Below, piece after piece: positions 35,933 through 44,650 of a DNA stretch of 64,000 nt. The notes under the pieces were generated by a model. It had not been told where the DNA came from. It saw nothing but the letters and a program-made list of their open reading frames with translations, and did no database searches. How positions within the stretch are numbered: the stretch's first letter is position 1; every line of letters begins with the position of its first letter. This DNA comes from JAAXHF01 sp965242605 (GTDB lineage Bacteria > Desulfobacterota > Binatia > Bin18). The DNA lies in the NCBI GenBank assembly GCA_965242605.1, contig CBDESS010000002.1:1-64000 (forward strand), given 5' to 3'. The position numbers and the translations under genes were made by a program.

Positions 35933-36154
35933 ATGACCAGAGACGAGTTCATCCAGAAGATCGCCAAGGGCATGGACCTGCCCGTTGCCCTGGTCAAGCG
36001 GCTGACCGCGCCGCGGGCCGCGGGCGATACGCAAGACGGCGGCTGGCGGCTGGCGCGTATGCCGCGCCTGGACGAAATTGAGGAGTTTCACCTCGAGGCG
36101 CGTTTTGCCTCCTCCGGCTGGCGCACCGCCCTGCGCTCGTTCATTGAGGACTGA
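35933..36154 (+). CDS. Small hypothetical protein
   Basis: A 73-residue ORF, MTRDEFIQKIAKGMDLPVAL, ending GWRTALRSFIED. GGGAG precedes the start at a reasonable distance. It is predicted helical and basic, with no family recognised. Its last about 14 codons are repeated imperfectly at 36875-36913, on the far side of the ATPase remnant. Confidence 0.5.
   Translation: MTRDEFIQKIAKGMDLPVALVKRLTAPRAAGDTQDGGWRLARMPRLDEIEEFHLEARFASSGWRTALRSFIED
36111..36153 (+). repeat. Direct repeat, copy 1, flanking the ATPase remnant
   Basis: The 3' end of the small gene. Its core, CGCACCGCCCTGCGCTCGTT plus four further bases (36122-36145), recurs at 36882-36905 with a single mismatch. Confidence 0.8.
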
Positions 36155-36201
36155 GGGGGAGAGCGGGAGAACTCCAGGTGAGCATCCTCTTCGGCGTGCC
36201 G

Positions 36202-36801
36202 TCAGGACAAGAGGCCAACCGGAGAGGGCCTGCTTTTCCCCTCGCAGAAATACAGTGCCCTGAACCTGTCCATCTGCTTGAGCTTGTCTATCAAGCTCCG
36301 TTCCAGTTGCGAACTGGCAACATTCCTGACCAGCGCCTTGGCGTCTGTCTCGGTCAGCCGCAGGACAAGGTAGTTCGCAATGGCAGAGAACAGAGAGATA
36401 TTGAAGTCTTTCGCCTCCTGCGAAGCGAGGACGAGCGAGACGCCGTACTGGCGGTATTCTTTTGCCATAGTGGGGATCTGCTCTAAGCCCGAAGCGCGAT
36501 GGGCTTCGTCAAATATCACACTATGGATGATCCGCTCCTGAATGCCTCTGCGAAACATGTCCTTGTACAGACTATAGAAGACGAGAAACGCAAACGCCCT
36601 CTGGAGAGTTTCATTCTGCATGGTGTGCAGACGAATGACGACCGGCCGTTCGCTCTCCCACAGGCTCTCGTGGGATTCCTGGATAGCGAAGAAACCGCTG
36701 TCTTCAACCAACCAGAAATATCCGCGTATCCCATCCCGTCGGCGAAATCTCCAGCGGACTGTGGCCGGTGTATTCAGGGCAGAAGACCCACCCACAGGCA
36801 C
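36202..36801 (-). pseudogene. C-terminal remnant of a HerA/VirB4-like ATPase
   Basis: A 199-codon frame whose middle reads VVIRLHTMQNETLQRAFAFL, IIHSVIFDEAHRASG (Walker B with DEAH-like acidic pair) and YGVSLVLASQEAKDFN, typical of the C-terminal half of HerA/DUF87/VirB4-type ATPases. The Walker A half and the N-terminal domain are missing, and upstream sequence to 36989 shows no continuation. The family pumps DNA or acts in defence or conjugation loci. Direct repeats of the neighbouring small gene flank it, suggesting an inserted and then eroded gene. Confidence 0.7.
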
Positions 36802-36874
36802 TCCCTCTCACCTCTGCAAAGGCGTAGGTCCCTCCCTTTTCAATCATCCGGCCCCCACTGGTGGCCGGCAGGAG

Positions 36875-36913
36875 CCTCCGACGCACCGCCCTACGCTCGT
36901 TCATTTCGGACTG
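36875..36913 (+). repeat. Direct repeat, copy 2, flanking the ATPase remnant
   Basis: Imperfect copy of 36111-36153 (three-base gap, a few mismatches). It is not in an intact gene here. The segment 36802-36989 otherwise holds no supported gene before the 3' end of the repeat-protein gene. Confidence 0.75.
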
Positions 36914-36989
36914 TTGCAGACCCTCGGATGGAGTCCCTCGCACTCACGAAAGCGCTCTATCCGAAGGGCAAGCACCGAATACCGCCCCC

Positions 36990-39090
36990 TTACGGCGAGC
37001 TTCGCGGCGTTTTCTCGCCAGTCTCGAACTCGCCCGTCCAGAGCTGGGGGCCATCGGGGACGTACTGGCCGGTGCGGACACGGGCGATATCATAGGCAGG
37101 CAGATCGATGAGGGCAGCGCATTGCATCTGGTTCGGCGGGGGCTGGTCCGGGAAGTAGGCGTCAAGGGGCAGTTGCCGCTCCTGGAAATGGAAGTCAAGA
37201 TTATGAAAGCCGGCCTGCCGGGAAGATTCAGGCAGGTCGGCGGCGTTCACGGGGGCGACATGGGCGAAGACCGGGGGGGCCAGGGTTTCGGCGTTGCAGG
37301 TGTCGCTGGTGTAGAGCAGCCGGTTGTCGTGGTGGTAGACGGTGAAGGCACCGCGCAGGACGGGCTCAGTGTTCTCAAGCACGTCGGCCAGCCACGCGGC
37401 GTCCGCGGTGTCGACGTCAATGTCGGGCCGAATAGTGCCGGCCCAGAGCTGGGGGCCATCGGGGACGTACTGGCCGGTGCGGACACGGGCGATGTCATAG
37501 GCAGGCAGATCGATGAGGGCAGCGCATTGCATCTGGTTCGGCGGGGGCTGGTCCGGGAAGTAGGCGTCAAGGGGCAGTTGCCGCTCCTGGAAATGGAAGT
37601 CAAGATTATGAAAGCCGGCCTGCCGGGAAGATTCAGGCAGGTCGGCGGCGTTCACGGGGACGACATGGGCGAAGACCGGGGGGGTCAGGGTTTCGGCGTT
37701 GCAGGTGTCGCTGGTGTAGAGCAGCCGGTTGTCGTGGTGGTAGACGGTGAAGGCACCGCGCAGGACGGGCTCAGTGTTCTCAAGCACGTCGGCCAGCCAC
37801 GCGGCGTCCGCGGTGTCGACGTCAATGTCGGGCCGAATAGTGCCGGCCCAGAGCTGGGGGCCATCGGGGACGTACTGGCCGGTGCGGACACGGGCGATGT
37901 CATAGGCAGGCAGATCGATGAGGGCAGCGCATTGCATCTGGTTCGGCGGGGGCTGGTCCGGGAAGTAGGCGTCAAGGGGCAGTTGCCGCTCCTGGAAATG
38001 GAAGTCAAGATTATGAAAGCCGGCCTGCCGGGAAGATTCAGGCAGGTCGGCGGCGTTCACGGGGACGACATGGGCGAAGACCGGGGGGGTCAGGGTTTCG
38101 GCGTTGCAGGTGTCGCTGGTGTAGAGCAGCCGGTTGTCGTGGTGGTAGACGGTGAAGGCACCGCGCAGGACGGGCTCAGTGTTCTCAAGCACGTCGGCCA
38201 GCCACGCGGCGTCCGCGGTGTCGACGTCAATGTCGGGCCGAATAGTGCCGGCCCAGAGCTGGGGGCCATCGGGGACGTACTGGCCGGTGCGGACACGGGC
38301 GATGTCATAGGCAGGCAGATCGATGAGGGCAGCGCATTGCGTCTGGTTCGGCGGGGGCTGGTCCGGGAAGTAGGCGTCAAGGGGCAGTTGCCGCTCCTGG
38401 AAATGGAAGTCAAGATTATGAAAGCCGGCCTGCCGGTGCGAGGCGGGCAGGGCGGCAGGGTTCACGGGGACGACATGGGCGAAGACCGGGGGGGTCAGGG
38501 TTTCGGCGTTGCAGGTGTCGCTGGTGTAGAGCAGCCGGTTGTCGTGGTGGTAGACGGTGAAGGCACCGCGCAGGACGGGCTCAGTGTTCTCAAGCATGTC
38601 GGCCAGCCACGCGGCGTCAATGTCCAACCGAATCTGACCCTCCCATAACCACGGCCACTCCCCATCGGGGATGTACTGGCCGGTGCGGACACGGGCGATG
38701 TCATAGGCAGGCAGATCGATGAGAGCAGCGCATTGCATCTGGTTCGGCGGGGGCTGGTCCGGGAAGTAGGCGTCAAGGGGCAGTTGGTGTTTTTTGAAGT
38801 CGAAGTCAGAATGCTGAATGCCCTCCCGCCGGCGGGATACGGGCAGGTCGTTGACGTTTACGGGGATGATGTGGACGGCGAACCGGGGTGTCAGGGCTTT
38901 GTCGCTGCACTCGGTGCCGGTATAGAGCAGCTGGTTGTCGCGGTAGTAGACGGTGAAATTGGAGCGCAGGACGGGTTCAGTGTTCTCAAGCACATCGGTC
39001 AGCCACGCCGGGTCGGGGTACAACGTCATGTCCTTGAAGTGGAGTTCTCTGGCAAGCAGAATCAAGCCCACGCCTGCGACGACCCAAAAT
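36990..39090 (-). repeat. Five 405-bp tandem repeats
   Basis: Units recur every 405 bases (for example equivalent points at 37685, 38090 and 38495). Three internal units are nearly identical at DNA level; the first unit (near 38800-39090) and the second are more divergent. Confidence 0.93.
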
Positions 39091-39155
39091 ACGCTCCAGC
39101 CGACCACTCGTAATGTGTAGCGGGTGACAAGGGGGGTATCGGGGGGATTCGTCAT
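36990..39155 (-). CDS. Membrane-anchored protein of five 135-residue tandem repeats
   Basis: A 721-residue protein. One N-terminal membrane helix (VGWSVFWVVAGVGLILLA, about residues 18-37) is followed only by five repeats of about 135 residues, each containing AWLADVLENTEPVLRGAFTV, a YHHDNRLLYTSDTC motif, an FAHVVPVN strand, GFHNLDFHFQ and LPAYDIARVRTGQYVPDG. Repeat 1 is the most divergent and repeats 3-5 are almost identical. The same repeat type, 131 residues, ends the five GT-C-like proteins upstream, and the C-terminal LWTGEFETGEKTP is shared exactly, with homology continuing past their stops. No enzyme domain is present. An AGGAGGT ribosome-binding site supports the start. Probably a periplasmic or surface-facing binding protein (inference). 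Confidence 0.85.
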   Translation of the reverse strand: MTNPPDTPLVTRYTLRVVGWSVFWVVAGVGLILLARELHFKDMTLYPDPAWLTDVLENTEPVLRSNFTVYYRDNQLLYTGTECSDKALTPRFAVHIIPVNVNDLPVSRRREGIQHSDFDFKKHQLPLDAYFPDQPPPNQMQCAALIDLPAYDIARVRTGQYIPDGEWPWLWEGQIRLDIDAAWLADMLENTEPVLRGAFTVYHHDNRLLYTSDTCNAETLTPPVFAHVVPVNPAALPASHRQAGFHNLDFHFQERQLPLDAYFPDQPPPNQTQCAALIDLPAYDIARVRTGQYVPDGPQLWAGTIRPDIDVDTADAAWLADVLENTEPVLRGAFTVYHHDNRLLYTSDTCNAETLTPPVFAHVVPVNAADLPESSRQAGFHNLDFHFQERQLPLDAYFPDQPPPNQMQCAALIDLPAYDIARVRTGQYVPDGPQLWAGTIRPDIDVDTADAAWLADVLENTEPVLRGAFTVYHHDNRLLYTSDTCNAETLTPPVFAHVVPVNAADLPESSRQAGFHNLDFHFQERQLPLDAYFPDQPPPNQMQCAALIDLPAYDIARVRTGQYVPDGPQLWAGTIRPDIDVDTADAAWLADVLENTEPVLRGAFTVYHHDNRLLYTSDTCNAETLAPPVFAHVAPVNAADLPESSRQAGFHNLDFHFQERQLPLDAYFPDQPPPNQMQCAALIDLPAYDIARVRTGQYVPDGPQLWTGEFETGEKTPRSSP

Positions 39156-39305
39156 CTCATTTACCTCCTGAGTCAGGTGGAGATGTTTCCACCTGTTTTT
39201 TTTTGCTTTCGCCCGGTGTTAGGGTACAGTATTCTGCCGATCTGTGGGTGCTTGGTCAAGCCGCCGGCGTGGACCATCGAGAAGACCACCCCCCTGCGGC
39301 GAGCT

Positions 39306-39793
39306 TCACGGCGTTTTCTCGCCAGTCTCGAACTCGCCCGTCCAGAGCTGCGGGCCGTCCGGGACGTACTGGCCGGTGCGGATGCGGGCAATGGCGTACG
39401 CCGGCAGGTCGATCAGGGCAGCACAGTGCCCCGGGCTCAGCGGGGAGCGGTCCGGGAAGGAGGCCGCCAGGGACAGTTGGCGGGTCTGGAAATGGAAGTC
39501 AAGATTATGAAAGCCGGCCTGCCGGTGCGAGGCGGGCAGGGCGGCAGGGTTCACGGGGATGACATGGACGAAGACCGGGGCGGCCAGGGCGTCGGGGCTG
39601 CAGGTGGTGCTGGTGTAGAGCAGCCGGTTGGCGTGGTGGTAGACGGTGATGGCCCCGGTGCGCAGGACGGGCTCGGTGTGCGTAAGCACCTCGGCCAGCC
39701 AGGCGGGGTCAAGGTCGAGCCGGATCTCGCCGGCCCAGAGCTGCGGGCCGTCCGGGACATACTGGCCAGTGCGGATGCGGGCAATGGCGTACG
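39306..39793 (-). repeat. Single 393-bp repeat unit plus terminal sequence
   Basis: One full unit of the 393-base repeat with the common LWTGEFETGEKTP end. Confidence 0.85.
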
Positions 39794-42104
39794 CCGGCAG
39801 ATGATGAATGGCCAGACAGGCGTCTCCCCAGCGGCGGCCGGCGTCAGCGAACTTGAAGTCGAAATAGTCAACGCCGTGCTGCCGGAACTCACTGGAAAGA
39901 TCGGATTCCTCAACCGGGGTGACGTGGACGAAGAAGGGCCTGGTGGTGGCCTCCTGATCGCATTGCTTGTTGATGTAGATGAGTTGGTCCCCATTGAGGT
40001 AGACATCGTAGGAAGGGGAACGAATCCTGCTCGGGCTGTCCCCGAGCAATCGGGCGACATCGTCGCTTTCGGATATGGTTTCCAGGCGGACCGGCTGCCG
40101 GGCCTCTTTGGGCAACAGCAGGGCGTCCATGCAGGAACTCGGCCGGCCCCCCCGTGCCGTTGTCCACGAGTTCTCCCACGGATTCGCGACGCCGACGATC
40201 CTGCCTGCTCGGTCCAGGAGGACCAGCAGGGCCGATTCCGCTTGGTCAGCCTCGCAGGCTCGGGCAAAACTCTGGACGATCCTGCCGTCCACGACGACGC
40301 CGGCCTGCTCCGTTTGGAGGTCAAAGTGTGGCTCTATTCGGTTCCAGAACCAGGAGGGGGGGTCACGCTCGGTTTGTGCCAGCCGCGGTGGCTCCTCCGA
40401 CCAGAGCATGAAGGCCAGAAGATGAGGAGGAGGGAAGAGGAATGGCGCGGTTTCGAAATAGATATTCTCAAAATGTGCTGCGCTGCTACTAGGGTTAGCG
40501 AAATGCGTGATCCCGAACATCCGGCGGAACAACTCGACATGCTTCCTGAAGTGCAGCTGGTCGTCTTTCGAGATAAGCGTTCCCCACATGCCTCTCTCAC
40601 GTCTCAAGCGGAAATACTCGTAGGAGTTGACCAGGCCGTCAAGATTGACGACCGGAAACCGAGAGTAGTAGCCGATGATGCCGGCGTCCCACGAACCGAT
40701 GATACTGCCCTCGGGCAGGATGCGGTTCAGCAGCAGCGTGCCCGCATAGGCAGAGTGAGTCCAGCCCAATTCCTCGTGTGTAAGGTCTTCGAACTGTTCA
40801 ATGTATCGGTATGGAGAGGAGAAATCAGCAGTCGTGAAGAGCAACCCCGCAGTGGCAGCCAGAACGCCTGTCTTCAACACGGCCGCCACCCGCGGCATTC
40901 TCGGGCCGAAGACCCAGCGGATGCCGGACACGGCAACGTAACAGCGCACGGGCACAAGCAGCGTTGTCAGCAGATACGCCGGGACATAGTACCAGATACT
41001 TATTTCAACAAGGTAGACCTGCATTGTCAGCACGCTCAGCCCGAATTGGGCGAGATGCCCCGCGGCCAGACCGAGCAGGCCGACCAGAAAGACCAGCACC
41101 CCCCAGTCCTTGGGGTTGTTGAAACGCCAGTAGACCCCCCAGACCAACGCAAAATAGACACAGACTTCCAGGGCCATCCCCAGCTCCTCATCAAAAAACT
41201 CAGTTGCCCTGACGGCTTGGAAGTTCTCGACGAAGCTGGTGCCGCCCTCCCGCTCCCAGAGCACCTGTGAGATGACCTGTTTGGTGGCACCGCTTACGGG
41301 GACGAGGCCGCCGAAGACGAGGCCGTTGTAGGCAAAGTACAGCAGGAGCCCCGCGCCCGCACCGAGCAGCGGGGGGAAGGCGGCCAGCGAGGGGGCCGCG
41401 CGAAACAGGCCGGCAAAGAGCCAGCCAGCGGGGCGGGTGCGCCCCGCCCACTCGATGCCGCACAAGACCCCGGTCGTTGCCAGCGAAATGGCGATATACT
41501 CCAGACGGACCCACGGCAAGACAAAGACCACCCCGGTCAGCACCCACCGCCACCGCAGCGGATTCCGCGCAAACAGCCCGAGCGTCACAAAGAGCAGCCC
41601 CAGCAGGAAAACGGCCGCCGCCGCCTCTAATCCCCGAAGGGAGCCGTAGTGATAGAGCATCGGGAGCATGGCAAACAGCACGCCCCAGGGCAGGTGTGCC
41701 AGGCGGGCGGCCAGCACGATCAGCGCCACCGCCCCGGCGATCAACATGATTTCCATGCTCTTGATGACGAACAGGGCGGTGTCCGGGTCGCAGAGCCAGT
41801 AGACCGGGGTGAGGAGGAGGAGCCACAGCGGATGATAACCGTTGGTCCGGGTAATACCGCCGTCGAAGGTGGAGAAGTGGCCATCGGCCAGGTTCTTCGC
41901 TATCTGGAAATAGTAGAAGGCGTCATCCCCGTATGTAGCAATCACGGCGGGCAGGTCAAAGCGCCAGAGCATGGACCCGGCGAATGCTGCGCCGTAGGCC
42001 AGGATGCCGAGCAGAAACAGGCCGAGCGGCAGATGCCGTGCCGTGCGGTGGGTGGAGACCGCGGTGAGCAGGGAGGAGGCCAGGGCTGTGATGCGGGCGG
42101 TCAT
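39306..42104 (-). CDS. GT-C-like membrane glycosyltransferase paralogue 1 (one full plus one divergent C-terminal repeat)
   Basis: About 932 residues from MTARITALASSLLTAV. Residues about 30-480 contain 10 or more membrane helices. The first extracytoplasmic loop has YGDDAFYYFQIAKNLADGHF and TRTNGYHPLW, the acidic-pair pattern of GT39-like GT-C enzymes. A soluble part carries GSWDAGIIGYYSRFPVVNLD. The C-terminus has a divergent repeat (DVYLNGDQLIYINKQC) and one 131-residue repeat. Variable segments include MQVYLVEISIWYYVP and IEQFEDLTHEELGWTHSAY. The last copy of the array, it lies 150 bases before the repeat-only gene. Start chosen where all five copies align; the frame is open further upstream. 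Donor and acceptor are unknown. Confidence 0.85.
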   Translation of the reverse strand: MTARITALASSLLTAVSTHRTARHLPLGLFLLGILAYGAAFAGSMLWRFDLPAVIATYGDDAFYYFQIAKNLADGHFSTFDGGITRTNGYHPLWLLLLTPVYWLCDPDTALFVIKSMEIMLIAGAVALIVLAARLAHLPWGVLFAMLPMLYHYGSLRGLEAAAAVFLLGLLFVTLGLFARNPLRWRWVLTGVVFVLPWVRLEYIAISLATTGVLCGIEWAGRTRPAGWLFAGLFRAAPSLAAFPPLLGAGAGLLLYFAYNGLVFGGLVPVSGATKQVISQVLWEREGGTSFVENFQAVRATEFFDEELGMALEVCVYFALVWGVYWRFNNPKDWGVLVFLVGLLGLAAGHLAQFGLSVLTMQVYLVEISIWYYVPAYLLTTLLVPVRCYVAVSGIRWVFGPRMPRVAAVLKTGVLAATAGLLFTTADFSSPYRYIEQFEDLTHEELGWTHSAYAGTLLLNRILPEGSIIGSWDAGIIGYYSRFPVVNLDGLVNSYEYFRLRRERGMWGTLISKDDQLHFRKHVELFRRMFGITHFANPSSSAAHFENIYFETAPFLFPPPHLLAFMLWSEEPPRLAQTERDPPSWFWNRIEPHFDLQTEQAGVVVDGRIVQSFARACEADQAESALLVLLDRAGRIVGVANPWENSWTTARGGRPSSCMDALLLPKEARQPVRLETISESDDVARLLGDSPSRIRSPSYDVYLNGDQLIYINKQCDQEATTRPFFVHVTPVEESDLSSEFRQHGVDYFDFKFADAGRRWGDACLAIHHLPAYAIARIRTGQYVPDGPQLWAGEIRLDLDPAWLAEVLTHTEPVLRTGAITVYHHANRLLYTSTTCSPDALAAPVFVHVIPVNPAALPASHRQAGFHNLDFHFQTRQLSLAASFPDRSPLSPGHCAALIDLPAYAIARIRTGQYVPDGPQLWTGEFETGEKTP

Positions 42105-42204
42105 CGTCCTCAAAAGAATCAAGAGTCGTATCCTGCTGATCTGTGGGTGCCTAGTCAAGCTGCCGGCGTGGACCATCGAGAAGACCACCCCCCTGCGGCG
42201 AGCT

Positions 42205-44650
42205 TCACGGCGTTTTCTCGCCAGTCTCGAACTCGCCGGCCCAGAGCAGGGGGCCGTCCGGGACATACTGGCCGGTGCGGATGCGGGCAATGGCGTACGC
42301 CGGCAGGTCGATCAGGGCAGCACAGTGCCCCGGGCTCAGCGGGGAGCGGTCCGGGAAGGAGGCCGCCAGGGACAGTTGGCGGGTCTGGAAATAGAAGTCA
42401 AGATTATGAAAGCCGGCCTGCCGGTGCGAGGCGGGCAGGGCGGCAGGGTTCACGGGGATGACATGGACGAAGACCAGGGCGGCCAGGGCGTCGGGGCTGC
42501 AGGTGGTGCTGGTGTAGAGCAGCCGGTTGGCGTGGTGGTAGACGGTGACGGCCCCGGTGCGCAGGACGGGCTCGGTGTGCGTAAGCACCTCGGCCAGCCA
42601 GGCGGGGTCAAGGTCGAGCCGGATCTCGCCGGCCCAGAGCGGGGGGCCGTCCGGGACGTACTGGCCGGTGCGGATGCGGGCAATGGCGTACGCCGGCAGG
42701 TCGATCAGGGCAGCACAGTGCCCCGGGCTCAGCGGGGAGCGGTCCGGGAAGGAGGCCGCCAGGGAGAGTTGGCGGGTCTGGAAATGGAAGTCAAGATTAT
42801 GAAAGCCGGCCTGCCGGTGCGAGGCGGGCAGGGCGGCAGGGTTCACGGGGATGACATGGACGAAGACCAGGGCGGCCAGGGCGTCGGGGCTGCAGGTGGT
42901 GCTGGTGTAGAGCAGCCGGTTGGCGTGGTGGTAGACGGTGACGGCCCCGGTGCGCAGGACGGGCTCGGTGTGCGTAAGCACCTCGGCCAGCCAGGCGGGG
43001 TCAAGGTCGAGCCGGATCTCGCCGGCCCAGAGCAGGGGGCCGTCCGGGACATACTGGCCGGTGCGGATGCGGGCAATGGCGTACGCCGGCAGGTCGATCA
43101 GGGCAGCACAGTGCCCCGGGCTCAGCGGGGAGCGGTCCGGGAAGGAGGCCGCCAGGGACAGTTGGCGGGTCTGGAAATAGAAGTCAAGATTATGAAAGCC
43201 GGCCTGCCGCTGCGAGGCGGGCAGGGCGGCAGGGTTCACGGGGATGACATGGACGAAGACCAGGGCGGCCAGGGCGTCGGGGCTGCAGGTGGTGCTGGTG
43301 TAGAGCAGCCGGTTGGCGTGGTGGTAGACGGTGACGGCCCCGGTACGCAGGACGGGCTCGGTGTGCGTAAGCACCTCGGCCAGCCAGGCGGGGTCAAGGT
43401 CGAGCCGGATCTCGCCGGCCCAGAGCGGGGGGCCGTCCGGGACATACTGGCCGGTGCGGATGCGGGCAATGGCGTACGCCGGCAGGTCGATCAGGGCAGC
43501 ACAGTGCCCCGGGCTCAGCGGGGAGCGGTCCGGGAAGGAGGCCGCCAGGGACAGTTGGCGGGTCTGGAAATAGAAGTCAAGATTATGAAAGCCGGCCTGC
43601 CGGTGCGAGGCGGGCAGGGCGGCAGGGTTCACGGGGATGACATGGACGAAGACCAGGGCGGCCAGGGCGTCGGGGCTGCAGGTGGTGCTGGTGTAGAGCA
43701 GCCGGTTGGCGTGGTGGTAGACGGTGACGGCCCCGGTGCGCAGGACGGGCTCGGTGTGCGTAAGCACCTCGGCCAGCCAGGCGGGGTCAAGGTCAAGCCG
43801 GATCTCGCCGGCCCAGAGCGGGGGGCCGTCCGGGACATACTGGCCGGTGCGGATGCGGGCAATGGCGTACGCCGGCAGGTCGATCAGGGCAGCACAGTGC
43901 CCCGGGCTCAGCGGGGAGCGGTCCGGGAAGGAGGCCGCCAGGGAGAGTTGGCGGGTCTGGAAATGGAAGTCAAGATTATGAAAGCCGGCCTGCCGCTGCG
44001 AGGCGGGCAGGGCGGCAGGGTTCACGGGGATGACATGGACGAAGACCGGGGCGGCCAGGGCGTCGGGGCTGCAGGTGGTGCTGGTGTAGAGCAGCCGGTT
44101 GGCGTGGTGGTAGACGGTGACGGCCCCGGTGCGCAGGACGGGCTCGGTGTGCGTAAGCACCTCGGCCAGCCAGGCGGGGTCAAGGTCAAGCCGGATCTCG
44201 CCGGCCCAGAGCGGGGGGCCGTCCGGGACATACTGGCCGGTGCGGATGCGGGCAATGGCGTACGCCGGCAGGTCGATCAGGGCAGCACAGTGCCCCGGGC
44301 TCAGCGGGGAGCGGTCCGGGAAGGAGGCCGCCAGGGACAGTTGGCGGGTCTGGAAATGGAAGTCAAGATTATGAAAGCCGGCCTGCCGGTGCGAGGCGGG
44401 CAGGGCGGCAGGGTTCACGGGGATGACATGGACGAAGACCGGGGCGGCCAGGGCGTCGGGGCTGCAGGTGGTGCTGGTGTAGAGCAGCCGGTTGGCGTGG
44501 TGGTAGACGGTGACGGCCCCGGTGCGCAGGACGGGCTCGGTGTGCGTAAGCACCTCGGCCAGCCAGGCGGGGTCAAGGTCAAGCCGGATCTCGCTGGCCC
44601 AGAGCTGCGGGCCGTCCGGGACATACTGGCCAGTGCGGATGCGGGCAATG
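42205..44650 (-). repeat. Six 393-bp tandem repeats
   Basis: Equivalent positions recur exactly every 393 bases (42450, 42843, 43236, 43629, 44022, 44415). Units are nearly identical at DNA level. Confidence 0.97.

Noticed and set aside
39290..39340. Inverted repeat GGCGAG/CTCGCC at each GT-C gene end as a terminator
   Set aside because: It overlaps the final codons, has a 14-base loop and no T-run, and recurs only because the 3' ends are copies.
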